64,000 bases of DNA from NCBI GenBank assembly GCA_963836005.1, contig CAWIHS010000004.1, forward strand, positions 372,001-436,000. Reading direction: 5' to 3'. The stretch comes from CAWIHS01 sp963836005. GTDB lineage: Bacteria > Pseudomonadota > Gammaproteobacteria > GRL18. Below, piece by piece: positions 55,165 to 64,000 of this stretch; position 1 is the stretch's first letter; the number at the start of each line of letters is the position of its first letter. A program made the position numbers and the translations under genes. The notes below the pieces were generated by a model. The model saw only the letters and a list, made by a program, of their open reading frames with translations, was not told the DNA's origin and made no database searches.

Positions 55165-56796
55165 TTAAAGCATCATACCTCTAATCATAAAATACAGACT
55201 GGCAGAAAGAATTGCAGCAATGGGTACTGTGATGATCCAGGCAGCAATAATCTTTCTAAATGCATCCCTTTTTACATATTTTTTCCTTTTTAAAGTATCT
55301 CTGAGTATTTTTTCCTCTTCAAGTATTTTTTCTTCGTTTTCAACAAGTTCATAAAGTTTACCGATTTCCTTGTAGATTTTTTTATCTTTCTTGTCTTCGG
55401 GAAGTTCTAAAAGTTCTTCAAGATTCGCTCTGAACTCTTCAATTTTACTTTCTTCTTTCTTTACTTTTTGTTCTTCATCTTCCAGTTTAATGACTTGTTT
55501 ATGGTCCTGTAAATATTCCCTTAAGAAACCAACACCAAAAACGCCACCAATTGCAATATGAGTGGAACTCACAGGAAGTCCTAATTGACTCGCAATGATG
55601 ACAGTAATAGCAGCGGCCATCGCTATAGAAAAAGCTCTCATCTGATCAAGTTCAGTAATTTCAGAACCCACTGTTTTGATTAATTTTGGACCATATAATG
55701 CAAGACCAATCACGATACCAAAGGCTCCAATGGCCATAACCCAGACTGGAATACTGGCTTTTGCTGAAATACCACCCGTTGTGACCGCATCACTAATGGC
55801 CGCTAACGGACCGATAGCATTGGCCACATCATTAGCGCCATGAGCAAAACTCAAAAGTGCAGCGGCAAAAATAAGTGGAATGGTAAATAAACGATTGATA
55901 CTCCCTCTGTCATTGGTTAAATTGTCTTTGTTTGAAACAGTTTTAAAAACAATCAAATAAACAATCGCAGCAAGTATTAGACCGAATATTGAAGCTATCA
56001 GAAAACTGGGTTTTTTCTCATCAGGTAAAAAAGTCAGTATATCTACGATATGAGGCCAGATTTTCTTGAGACCTTTTAAGGTAAGATAGGTAGTAAATGC
56101 CCAGGTCATAATAGCAACATAAATTGGAACCCATAATTTTCCAGCACTTACTTTATCTTCCTTAAAGACGATGTTTTTCTTTATAGAAAACAGGAAAATT
56201 GCGGCAATTATACCCCCCAGCACAGGAGATATGACCCATGAAGCTGCGATTTTACCCATTGTTGCCCAGGAAACAATTGAAAAGCCGCCAGCAGCAATAC
56301 CAGAACCCATAACACCGCCAACAATTGCGTGAGTTGTGGAAACCGGTGCTTTAAATTTAGTCGCTAGATTCAGCCATAATCCAGCAGCCAGAAGTGCTGA
56401 CATCATGGCCCAGATAAAGCTGTCAGTATTACCTCCAAAAGCATCGATATCAATAATACCTTTTTTTATCGTACCCACAACATCGCCGCCAGCAATAAAA
56501 GCACCGCTAGCTTCAAATATTCCCGCTATAATGATGGCCCCACCTAAGGTCAAAGCCTTTGAACCAACTGCCGGCCCCACATTATTCGCAACATCATTGG
56601 CGCCAATATTCATAGCCATATATGCACCAAAAAGGGCAGCTATGACCAAAAATATATTACTCGGCAATTCACCCGTTGAATTATAGCTCAACACAAGCAC
56701 TGATATCATAAAAATAATTACAATACCAAACTTAAGAAAATCAGCTCTACTGGATTCCGCTGCATCTTCCATTTCTTTAAACATATTTAAATTCAC
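55165..56796 (-). CDS. PiT-family inorganic phosphate transporter
   Basis: 543 residues with about 11 helices. The two PiT signatures are GANDVANNVGPAVGS (near 65) and GANDVANAIGPLAA (near 325). A long charged coiled-coil loop (about 425-505, many Glu/Lys) precedes the last helix. The protein should take up phosphate with protons or sodium. The gene is more AT-rich than its neighbours and has no PhoU-like partner here, which suggests possible transfer. Confidence 0.9.
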   Translation of the reverse strand: MNLNMFKEMEDAAESSRADFLKFGIVIIFMISVLVLSYNSTGELPSNIFLVIAALFGAYMAMNIGANDVANNVGPAVGSKALTLGGAIIIAGIFEASGAFIAGGDVVGTIKKGIIDIDAFGGNTDSFIWAMMSALLAAGLWLNLATKFKAPVSTTHAIVGGVMGSGIAAGGFSIVSWATMGKIAASWVISPVLGGIIAAIFLFSIKKNIVFKEDKVSAGKLWVPIYVAIMTWAFTTYLTLKGLKKIWPHIVDILTFLPDEKKPSFLIASIFGLILAAIVYLIVFKTVSNKDNLTNDRGSINRLFTIPLIFAAALLSFAHGANDVANAIGPLAAISDAVTTGGISAKASIPVWVMAIGAFGIVIGLALYGPKLIKTVGSEITELDQMRAFSIAMAAAITVIIASQLGLPVSSTHIAIGGVFGVGFLREYLQDHKQVIKLEDEEQKVKKEESKIEEFRANLEELLELPEDKKDKKIYKEIGKLYELVENEEKILEEEKILRDTLKRKKYVKRDAFRKIIAAWIITVPIAAILSASLYFMIRGMML

Positions 56797-58111
56797 TTCA
56801 CACCTTCCTTTTTATTAATTTTGGAGAATCATGAATGGATGTTCCTTAAAAGACGGCTATTTATGCTAAAAGTCTTTTGTTTTAGCATAATGATCTCGTC
56901 AGTTTTGGGCAGAGTAACTGCAGGTGGTTGGCTTTTCGGGTTGCTGCTTTACCCTGCTCACTTTTACCACGCATTTCAGGATTATCTACTTCATTTAACC
57001 TTATCAACTATACGCTTTTCGGTTAATCTAGGCCAGTCCTTTTTAGAATTTCTGAAGCTATTACCTGGACTGAATTGATAGCAAGATGCAATATCCAGAA
57101 GGTTTGTCAGGTCAATTTCAAATATTCATAGCTTCATTGTACTTCAGGCTTACTTGCATTGATCATAATCGGCAATGGAAACTGCTAAAGAATCACTATT
57201 TCGAGGCAGGCGTTCTATCTATGATGAATATTTTTATGGGTATTTTTTTCTCTGTTCTCTGTATGAGAAAGCCTGCCAGAAGATAAAAATGACAGAAAAA
57301 GTTTCTACGGCGTTTTTATATGACTTTATTTCCATAAAATTAATTTATCATGCCTAAAAATAGCCCGGTAATGGATTATGCTTTGTGTTTTTGCATTTAT
57401 GCCTCAAATAATTGTTTTAAATCTGTTACAGATTGTTATACACACGAACTGTGGATAACTGTGTGAATAAACATGGTAAAAATGTCTCATCTGTTAATAT
57501 ATATAGCTTTATGACATTTTGATTATAAAATAATCACAAAATCCATATCAAATAAAAATTAAATAAATCATATAGATATTATTTAATTTTAAAAAAATAT
57601 TCAACTGATAGTAATATCCAGTTATTTTATAATGATTTTTTGCAACTGCCTCCTGAATTGTTAAAACAGTTTATTTGTAGACACAATGGCGATCTTAATG
57701 AGCATTTGAGTGAATTAAAGAAGGTAATAGTTTTTATAAATATCGTTTCTACGGAGTATTTTGTTCTTTGACAATAAAAAAACAACTTATTTGATTTTCT
57801 GAGTCAGATAAATCGGCATGAAACAATAGAAAATGCAGCTATATAATTTCATTCATTTCTGCTATTCAACAAATAAGGATGTTATATGCTTGAGTGTTTA
57901 AAATTGACTATATTGGCCTGAGAGCTGTAATCTTTTGTGATTAATTTTGGCATAGCGTGGCATCCCGTTAAAATGATTGGCTCCTGGCTTTTTTAATGTG
58001 GCTTCCCATGTAAAGTGCGTAAATTATGAACACAAAAGTTCTACTGCCCCTGATCTTGTTATAATCCATTAGATTAGGTCAAACACGTTTAGAAGTCATA
58101 TAGAGGTATCT
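56797..58111. other. Long AT-rich spacer
   Basis: 1.3 kb between divergent genes. Two short frames (56821-57078 and 57086-57286) lack good ribosome sites and I do not call them. The stretch 57480-57640 is very AT-rich and adjoins three DnaA-box-like sites (57436-57470). A TATAAT at 58060 may serve pldA. Confidence 0.5.
57436..57470. promoter_or_regulatory. Cluster of DnaA-box-like sites
   Basis: TTATACACA (57436-57444, one mismatch), TGTGGATAA (57450-57458, perfect reverse box) and TGTGAATAA (57462-57470, one mismatch) lie within 35 bases, followed by very AT-rich DNA. Confidence 0.5.
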
Positions 58112-59173
58112 ATGCAATACCGTTCAAAGTCAGTCCGCTTTCGTTTTTATACAATTAATTTACGCTGTTTATTATCTCTGCTGTTAATGGAAGTAAGTCT
58201 GGCCAGTAATGACTATGAACATTGCATTATGCAGGCTCTTGATAATGCATCCGATAATGTTACAGTTGCAGAACTGAAGACCGCATGTATTGCCTTTACC
58301 CCCTCTAAGCAGCCTAAAACTGATTTTAATGAAGCTGATTCGACTAAAGATGAACATCTTGCAGCAAAAGATGAGCTCCTCGTAGAAAAGCGCCTTGAAG
58401 ATGAATATCAGCTCTATAACAATCCTTATGTATTGACAGGCCATAAACCCAACTATTTTATTGTGGGGTATTATCAGAACGCTCCCGATCCCACACTATT
58501 TCGAGAACAATATGCTGATAATGATATTGAATTTTCTAAAATCTCACTAAAATCCCAAATAAGTGCCAAGTTTTTAATTGCTGAAGAACTATTCGGTAAG
58601 CATGGAAATTTGTATGTTGGCTATACCAATCGTTCATTCTGGCAAGCGTTCAATCATGATATATCTTCGCCCTTTAGAGAGATTGATCATGAGCCGGAAG
58701 CCTGGCTATCGTTTAGAACCGGTTATGAATTTTTAGGGTTTCGGAGTTCACTTATCAATTTGGGCTTTGTGCATCAATCCAATGGTAATAGCGGGATTCT
58801 TTCACGCAGCTGGAATCGAATATACGCCACATTCGTTATGCAAAAAAATGATTTTGTGTTTGCTATAAAACCCTGGTATCGCGTTAACGAAGACGAAGCA
58901 AACGATGACAATCCGGACATTGAAGACTACATGGGGAATTTTGAGTTTCACGGAATTTATAGAAAGAATGATCAAAATTTTGGGATCATGTTCAGAAACA
59001 ATCTGCAGTCTGAAAAAAATCGGGGGGCTTTACAACTGGACTGGACATTTCCTTTGCATCGTAATTTCAAAGGTTATGTGCAATGGTTTAACGGCTATGG
59101 AGAAAGCCTGATTGATTATAATCATAATGTAAATACGATTGGCATTGGGATAAAATTCACCGACTGGCTTTAA
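58112..59173 (+). CDS. pldA: Outer-membrane phospholipase A
   Basis: 353 residues. A signal region (to about 30) and an acidic linker of about 75 residues precede the barrel. The active-site motif H221-Q-S223-N-G (FVHQSNGNSG) is followed by SRSWNRIY. A 12-strand barrel is expected, ending ...GIGIKFTDWL. The enzyme degrades phospholipid that reaches the outer leaflet. The protein is longer than E. coli PldA (289) because of the N-terminal acidic linker. Confidence 0.93.
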   Translation: MQYRSKSVRFRFYTINLRCLLSLLLMEVSLASNDYEHCIMQALDNASDNVTVAELKTACIAFTPSKQPKTDFNEADSTKDEHLAAKDELLVEKRLEDEYQLYNNPYVLTGHKPNYFIVGYYQNAPDPTLFREQYADNDIEFSKISLKSQISAKFLIAEELFGKHGNLYVGYTNRSFWQAFNHDISSPFREIDHEPEAWLSFRTGYEFLGFRSSLINLGFVHQSNGNSGILSRSWNRIYATFVMQKNDFVFAIKPWYRVNEDEANDDNPDIEDYMGNFEFHGIYRKNDQNFGIMFRNNLQSEKNRGALQLDWTFPLHRNFKGYVQWFNGYGESLIDYNHNVNTIGIGIKFTDWL

Positions 59174-59238
59174 CCTTTCCTGCACTGAAAATATTTCTGC
59201 ACATACTGATTGTTTTACTTTCGGATTATTACTTTCGG

Positions 59239-59831
59239 TTAGGCCAGTAATTGGGGCATAAAAAAAGCAGCCAGGCTTAACACAAGAAAAAAACCCGCCA
59301 TGTCGGTAATCGGTAACTTCTCAATAAGTCCGTGCAGTTCAAGTTCCTTCCCCTTTTAAGGGGGAAGGCCAGGATGGGGGTAATGTATTTAATCAAGAAC
59401 TTAACCCCCACCCTAACCCTCCCCCTGATAGAGGGAGGGGATTTTGCACGGACTTATTGAGAAGTTGCGGTAATCCTAGTTAACAAAGGACCGGAGGCAA
59501 CAGCCGGGTCAATTCCGAAATGTTTGAGTATCAGAGGTACTGTGCCGCCAATTGATACTGAAATCAGGGTGTTAACGCACAGCGCGAGTCCAATTACCAG
59601 GCCAAGATAGCCATTACCTTTCCATATCCAGGCCGCTATGCCAATCAGGATGCCAAACACGATGCCGTTGATGACCCCGACGCTGAGTTCCTTTTTTAAA
59701 ACATGAAACAGGTCTATAAACGCCATCTCAGCCTTCTTCCTGCCCGGGGGGAAGGAGCAGATTTTATAACTACTTAGAGTTACGGAAATTATTACAAGTG
59801 TGATTTTAACCGCAGTAATAGCTAAAACCAT
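59239..59831 (-). pseudogene. mgtE: mgtE remnant split by a family C MITE
   Basis: 59454-59831 encodes the last part of an MgtE-type Mg2+ channel domain (LFHVLKKELSVGVINGIVFG...GGTVPLILKHFGIDPAVASGPLLT). It then runs into the MITE end and stops after ITATSQ. Beyond the MITE, 59239-59311 on the same strand encodes the missing end, ITDMAGFFLVLSLAAFFMPQLLA, with its own stop. The N-terminal cytoplasmic and CBS domains and first helices are also absent. It is thus doubly damaged, next to an intact corA. Confidence 0.88.
59313..59468. mobile_element. Family C MITE, 156 bp, inside mgtE
   Basis: Ends GTAACTTCTCAATAAG...CTTATTGAGAAGTTGC. Flanking GGTAATCG and GGTAATCC (59305-59312, 59469-59476) match in 7 of 8 bases; shifted by one base the repeat CGGTAATC is perfect. 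Same length as the other two copies. Confidence 0.92.
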
Positions 59832-60781
59832 CGATGTTTTTTAAACCACAGTAAAAGCACTGTTGATAATAAAATCATTAGCAGAATAACAAGTGCGGGC
59901 CCCCAGGGGGCACGTAAAAATGGCAAATGCTCGAAATTCATACCGAACATACCTGCTATCAGGTTTAAAGGAAGAAATATCGCAGATATCACGGCAAGAA
60001 ATTGCACAATAGTGTTGGTCTTTTGCCCTGTAGAGGCGAAGTAAGTGTCAGTTAGAGAATCAATATCTGTCCTTATTCCTTCAGAAAGTCGTTCAATGCG
60101 GCCAAGGTGGTTGTCAAGGTCATTAAAGTGTATAAGGTGTGATTGAGTGAATTCGTAATGAGTTTCATCGCGCCATTTTTGTAAAATATCACGCTGTAAG
60201 TCTAAATTGATATACAACCATCTCAGCCCAGACTTTGCCTTCACAAGTACCTGCCAGTCACTGAAAGGGTCATTCGGGTCAAGCAATTTTTGCTGCCATT
60301 CCTGTATGAGGCTATTTAGCGGTTCTCTCAAGTTAAGATAATCATCGCCTATTTCATCCAGCAGGGAATGAAGAAGAGATAGAAGATCTTTAGGGTGCTT
60401 GCTGCGGCTTGCCAACCATTTCATCTGCAGTTTAGACAGGGTTTTATCATCTTCATCATGTATGGTTATAATCGTGTTCTCGACGAGCAGAAAGACAGTT
60501 GAACGGGTTCGAGGCTCAATGATTTCAAATCTTTTATCAATCCCCCTGAAAATAAGCACTTCATAATTATCGGTACATTCATAATCAGGTGGATGCAGGC
60601 TGTTGGATAAATCTTTGAGATGATGCTCATGCAATATACTGGATACAAAGGCAGGTAAGTCTGTTGATGATAGATCTGCTTTTCTTTCCAGGTCAATCCA
60701 GTGTAGATGGGAAGGGTCTATTATTTGACCGCCTGGCTGAGTAGTTTCAGGGTGATTGAAGATAATTGTTTGCATTCTCAT
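59822..60781 (-). CDS. corA: CorA-type magnesium/cobalt channel
   Basis: 319 residues: N-terminal cytoplasmic alpha/beta domain and long stalk helix (about 1-255), then two membrane helices with the GMN filter in IAGMFGMNFEHLP (near 286). The C-terminal basic tail (WFKKHRWF) is typical. The protein forms pentamers for Mg2+ entry. Its end overlaps the mgtE remnant by 10 bases. Confidence 0.92.
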   Translation of the reverse strand: MRMQTIIFNHPETTQPGGQIIDPSHLHWIDLERKADLSSTDLPAFVSSILHEHHLKDLSNSLHPPDYECTDNYEVLIFRGIDKRFEIIEPRTRSTVFLLVENTIITIHDEDDKTLSKLQMKWLASRSKHPKDLLSLLHSLLDEIGDDYLNLREPLNSLIQEWQQKLLDPNDPFSDWQVLVKAKSGLRWLYINLDLQRDILQKWRDETHYEFTQSHLIHFNDLDNHLGRIERLSEGIRTDIDSLTDTYFASTGQKTNTIVQFLAVISAIFLPLNLIAGMFGMNFEHLPFLRAPWGPALVILLMILLSTVLLLWFKKHRWF

Positions 60782-60860
60782 TACACACTTGCAGGGTCAA
60801 CTTACCAGACATAATTTATACTAAATCATTTAAGTCAATGATTTATAAGTAACAATATTA

Positions 60861-60959
60861 TTAAATGGTGATATTGAATAGCAAACCAATAGCAAGCAGG
60901 GCGATCAAAGCCGCAGAGAGCAGGGTGATTGATTTAATAATTGTCAGAGTCTTTGTCAT
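60861..60959 (-). CDS. Possible 32-residue membrane protein
   Basis: The frame ATG (60957-60959) to TAA (60861-60863) encodes MTKTLTIIKSITLLSAALI followed by ALLAIGLLFNITI, one clean membrane helix with a basic start. A weak AAAGAAAG ribosome site lies upstream. Many bacteria have such small proteins, but the frame could be chance. Confidence 0.4.
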   Translation of the reverse strand: MTKTLTIIKSITLLSAALIALLAIGLLFNITI

Positions 60960-61058
60960 TTAGCTTTCTTTATGTTATTTCAAATAATATTGTTGGTATT
61001 TGTTTCTAGCGTAAGGGAAGAAAAAGCTTCCAATACGGGCCTACAAATCTGTTTAAAT

Positions 61059-61095
61059 TAAAAAAGGCTTTGAGGATAAAATCTCTCAAAGCCTT
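61059..61095 (-). terminator. Terminator after tRNA-Asn
   Basis: AAGGCTTTGAG and CTCAAAGCCTT (61065-61075, 61085-61095) form an 11-bp perfect stem. Read on the minus strand it is followed by a run of T (61064 downwards), 9 bases after the tRNA. Confidence 0.9.
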
Positions 61096-61103
61096 ATGTT
61101 ATA

Positions 61104-61178
61104 TGGCTCCCCAAGTATGATTCGAACATACGACCAAGTGATTAACAGTCACCTACTCTACCGCTGAGCTATTGGGGA
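61104..61178 (-). tRNA. tRNA-Asn (anticodon GTT)
   Basis: 75 bases including an encoded CCA. Acceptor TCCCCAA pairs with TTGGGGA, the discriminator base is G. Anticodon stem GGTGA/TCACT surrounds CTGTTAA, and the T arm GTATG/CATAC surrounds TTCGAAT. D loop AGCGGTA. Confidence 0.97.
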
Positions 61179-61285
61179 AGAGTTGCTTGTTTCAACAACG
61201 TTGCATATTTTAGGTGTTTTGGCTTTAAAGTCAAGGGCAAAGTAAAATTTTATTAAAAATACCACCTATCTGACTGATAGAGCGG

Positions 61286-61837
61286 CTAATCGCAATCCAG
61301 AGCTTTGCCGCTGGCCGTTTTGCTGTCTATTCGGGCACGTCCGGTGCGTGAAATTATGACACTTTTTGCATCTGGTGCCCCATATTGATCACACAGCGTA
61401 AAGGTCCCATTGGAAGTACTGCGTCCATCTGCAAAATACGAAATATAATTGGGAGAACCAAATCCCCTGTAGTTTAATGACAGACTTGAGGCCAGTGCTT
61501 GCTGGACCACAATAATACGATCAGAGTTATTTACCGTTTTATCCAGATCAGGGTCGGAAAATACGATCCACCCCTCAGACCAACTGGCTTCGGAGGTGCA
61601 TTGGGTTCCATTATCACTTTTGCAGAGCGTCACTCGCTGACTGGTTTTTATGGCCTCAGAACGCGCCAGTTGATGATGTGTGAAAACAATCTGCAGTTGA
61701 GAACGCAGTCTGGTTTTAGCGATAGTACGGGAGAATGCAGGAATGGCTATAGTGACCAGTATAGCTGCAATGGTCAGGGTTATGACCAGTTCAAACAGAG
61801 TAAAACCGTTCTTTTTTGTGGCGTTTTTAGCAAACAT
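61286..61837 (-). CDS. FimT/GspH-type minor pseudopilin
   Basis: 183 residues. The prepilin site is KKNGFTLFELVITLTIAAILVTIAIPAF: cleavage after Gly11, methylated Phe, Glu at +5, then a membrane helix. The C-terminal domain has WSEGWIVFSDPDLD, FGSPNYISYFADGRSTSNGTFTLCD and IISRTGRARI, as in FimT. In type IV pili FimT primes assembly and can bind DNA for uptake. No other pilin genes are near. Confidence 0.88.
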   Translation of the reverse strand: MFAKNATKKNGFTLFELVITLTIAAILVTIAIPAFSRTIAKTRLRSQLQIVFTHHQLARSEAIKTSQRVTLCKSDNGTQCTSEASWSEGWIVFSDPDLDKTVNNSDRIIVVQQALASSLSLNYRGFGSPNYISYFADGRSTSNGTFTLCDQYGAPDAKSVIISRTGRARIDSKTASGKALDCD

Positions 61838-62099
61838 GCGGCAAATTCCTTTTGCACTTGATATTTAAATCCGTGCTGTACAGCATAGATAATTAGCGCA
61901 TAAAGAACTGCAAGGACGGTTTTAAGATGCTGTAGGAATATAGCGGTAAATCAGGTAGGATTTATCCGATCGTTGCGGGCAGCGAAAATAGTCATGGGAT
62001 TTGAGAATCATGCTTTCACGGTGTAACTTCGTTTAAGCGGTAAAACTTTAGCGGCGAATACACCGTGAGCAAATAAGCAGGGTCCCTTTTGTTAAATCT

Positions 62100-63284
62100 T
62101 CAGGCAAAAAGTTTTTGCAGACGCGTCAGAGCTTCGCGCAGGTTTTCCATACTGGTCGCAAACGACAGGCGCATATAGCCCGGAGCGCCGAATGCAGAAC
62201 CCGGTACCAGCGCGACTTCAGCTTCACTGAGAATATAATCACAAAGATCTACATCATTTTTGATGTGTTCCATCCGATCAATGATTTTCTGCACGTTTGG
62301 GAAACTATAAAATGCTCCCTGAGAAGGCAGGGCATTGCAGCCGGGAATACTGTTAAGTGTTGCAACGACATAATCATGGCGCTGTTTGAAGGCTTTTAAC
62401 ATGGTTTGAATACAGTTTTGATCGCCATTGAGCGCTTCTATGGTCGCTGCCTGCGAAATAGAACAGGGATTAGATGTACTTTGCGACTGTATTTTGGTCA
62501 TCGCTGCAATTAGCGTCTGCGGCCCTGCTGCATATCCGATCCGCCAGCCAGTCATGGAATAAGCCTTGCTGACACCGTTCATGGTCACTATCTGGTCGTA
62601 TAATTGCGGGCAGACTTCAGCCAGGGTGCAAAAAGGCTCAGCTGACCAGATGATATGTTCATACATGTCATCGCTGGCGATAATGATCTGCGGATAATTT
62701 TTCAGCACATCACCTAAAGCTTCTAATTCTGCACGGCTGTAGGTGACCCCGGTAGGATTTGAAGGGCTGTTCAGAACCAGCAAGCGAGTGTTTTTGGTAA
62801 TGCTGGCAGTTAATTGATCCGGCGTTACCTTGAAGTTTTGCTCAATGCCTGTTTCAATGATAACGGGTGTGGCATCAGCCAGTATGACCATATCTGGATA
62901 AGAAACCCAATAGGGGGCAGGGATGATCACCTCGTCACCCTCATTTAACATTGCCTGGCAGAGGTTATAGAAACTTTGCTTGCCGCCACTGGATACCAGT
63001 ACCTGTTCCGCTGAATAGTGCAGCTTGTTATCCCGTTTAAACTTGGCACATATAGCCTGTCTTAATTCCGGAGTACCTGCAACTGCAGTGTATTTGGTGA
63101 AGCCACTGTTAATTGCCTCGATTGCTGCAGCTTTGATATGATCCGGTGTGTCAAAATCAGGCTCGCCGGCTCCAAGGCCAATAATATCTTTGCCTTCAGC
63201 ACGTAATGCTTTTGCCCTGGCAGTAATTGCCAGAGTTGCAGAAGGTTTAATTGCCTGTACTCGATGTGATAGTTGTATAGCCAA
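62100..63284 (-). CDS. aspC: Aspartate aminotransferase, class I subgroup Ib
   Basis: 394 residues. PLP lysine is K240 in NGVSKAYSMTGWRIGYAAG. The start LSHRVQAIKPSATLAITARAKALRAEG and SSGGKQSFYNL follow the Ib type, which sometimes also acts on prephenate. The enzyme exchanges amino groups between aspartate and 2-oxoglutarate. It is divergent from uvrB. Confidence 0.92.
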   Translation of the reverse strand: MAIQLSHRVQAIKPSATLAITARAKALRAEGKDIIGLGAGEPDFDTPDHIKAAAIEAINSGFTKYTAVAGTPELRQAICAKFKRDNKLHYSAEQVLVSSGGKQSFYNLCQAMLNEGDEVIIPAPYWVSYPDMVILADATPVIIETGIEQNFKVTPDQLTASITKNTRLLVLNSPSNPTGVTYSRAELEALGDVLKNYPQIIIASDDMYEHIIWSAEPFCTLAEVCPQLYDQIVTMNGVSKAYSMTGWRIGYAAGPQTLIAAMTKIQSQSTSNPCSISQAATIEALNGDQNCIQTMLKAFKQRHDYVVATLNSIPGCNALPSQGAFYSFPNVQKIIDRMEHIKNDVDLCDYILSEAEVALVPGSAFGAPGYMRLSFATSMENLREALTRLQKLFA

Positions 63285-63404
63285 GTGAAGTGCCTCAAGC
63301 TTAGAAATTCGGATTCAATCCATATTAGTGTTATTAGCGGTCAATATTAGCATATTAACGGCTTAAGGACAGTAGAGAAAAGTCATACAAAGGATTAAAT
63401 TTAC

Positions 63405-64000
63405 ATGACCAAGCAATTTGAACTGGTCTCGTCATTCAAACCTGCGGGCGATCAGCCTGAAGCCATCAGGACATTGATCGAAGGTGTCGATCACGGTGAA
63501 GCTGCCATGACCCTGCTGGGTGTTACGGGTTCAGGTAAAACTTTTACCATGGCCAATGTTATCAGTAAGCTGCAACGTCCGACACTTATTCTGGCACCGA
63601 ATAAAACACTCGCAGCTCAGCTTTATGGTGAAATGAAGGAATTTTTTCCATTCAATTCGGTTGAGTATTTTGTTTCCTATTATGACTACTATCAGCCTGA
63701 AGCTTATGTTGCCGCTTCGGATACTTATATTGAGAAAGATGCATCCATAAACGAACATATCGAACAAATGCGTTTGTCGGCAACCAAAGCTCTGTTTGAA
63801 CGCAAGGACACCATTATCGTGGCATCGGTTTCCTGTATCTACGGTTTGGGTGATCCCGAGTCCTACCTGAAAATGCTTTTACATGTTGTTAAAGGGGATA
63901 TCATTGATCAACGCACTATTTTAAGGCGTCTGGCAGAACTTCAATATAAGCGCAATGATGTCGAGTTGCATCGCGCCACCTATCGGGTTCGTGGCGACGT
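63405..64000 (+). CDS. uvrB: Excinuclease ABC subunit B, C-terminus outside window
   Basis: 198 complete codons are visible. FKPAGDQPEAI, Walker A GVTGSGKTFTMAN (near 40-50), LAPNKTLAAQLYGEMK, and the beta-hairpin YDYYQPEAYV (near 92-101) are UvrB hallmarks. The protein verifies lesions passed on by UvrA and recruits UvrC. A ribosome site (AAAGGA) precedes the ATG. Confidence 0.97.
   Translation, partial: MTKQFELVSSFKPAGDQPEAIRTLIEGVDHGEAAMTLLGVTGSGKTFTMANVISKLQRPTLILAPNKTLAAQLYGEMKEFFPFNSVEYFVSYYDYYQPEAYVAASDTYIEKDASINEHIEQMRLSATKALFERKDTIIVASVSCIYGLGDPESYLKMLLHVVKGDIIDQRTILRRLAELQYKRNDVELHRATYRVRGD

Noticed and set aside
56821..57286. Two short frames, 85 and 66 codons
   Set aside because: Starts are TTG or poorly placed ATG without ribosome sites, composition is irregular, and the region is AT-rich spacer.

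Overview
The window looks like a Gammaproteobacterium of moderate G+C content, with AT-rich spacers full of small transposon-like repeats. The evidence is the rpsP-rimM-trmD-rplS operon, the fused bifunctional ArnA with a complete L-Ara4N set, ypjD and a CorC-type gene next to ffh, and dnaB followed by alr. A free-living aquatic lineage such as Methylococcales or Thiotrichales would fit, but no methane or sulfur oxidation marker lies in the window, so this placement is inference.

Layout. 1-6.5 kb: a partial secreted repeat protein, a DUF481 outer-membrane protein, a guanidinium-type SMR exporter, a bacteriohemerythrin and a beta-barrel protein. 6.6-18.5 kb: a tightly packed envelope-modification cluster. 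It runs from an LTA-synthase-family phosphotransferase through a sialidase-like protein, a membrane protein, an ArnT-like glycosyltransferase and a DUF4124 protein to arnB-arnC-arnA-arnD-arnE; an ArnF-like half-transporter lies 4 kb further on. 18.6-23.5 kb: small membrane and outer-membrane proteins and an AsmA-like protein. 24.3-31.6 kb: dnaB with an in-frame mini-intein, alr, pepN, radA. 31.7-42.9 kb: FHA protein, CorC/CNNM protein, ypjD, MBL phosphodiesterase, ffh, rpsP-rimM-trmD-rplS, ogt, xerD, yajQ, dsbC. 43-54 kb: cnoX-like thioredoxin, mutS, a second hemerythrin, a two-domain rhodanese, a diheme peroxidase, and a Tll0287-like heme protein paired with a Met-rich coiled-coil protein. 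54.4-64 kb: a gene broken by a stop codon, a PiT phosphate transporter, pldA, a transposon-interrupted mgtE remnant beside corA, tRNA-Asn, a FimT/GspH pseudopilin, aspC and the start of uvrB.

The most unusual content is the repeats. Three families of short non-autonomous elements can be delimited to the base by target-site duplications (TSDs). Family A has CATAGGTA-type ends and a 10-bp TSD. Family B has GTAACTACTCAGCG-type ends and an 8-bp TSD. Family C is 156 bp long in every copy and has an 8-bp TSD. A and B have unrelated ends but carry the same mosaic interior of small hairpins. One B copy (58 bp) is the empty version of another B copy, which shows that the interior is a separate cassette. 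Many of the internal hairpins keep a CATCC(A/C)TG-type centre while both stem arms change together. Family C has inserted into a B element and has also split mgtE.

Regulatory and RNA features that could be read directly are one tRNA, four convincing intrinsic terminators, a near-consensus promoter before ffh, a perfect 28-bp-arm palindrome before the envelope cluster, and a cluster of three DnaA-box-like sites in an AT-rich spacer.
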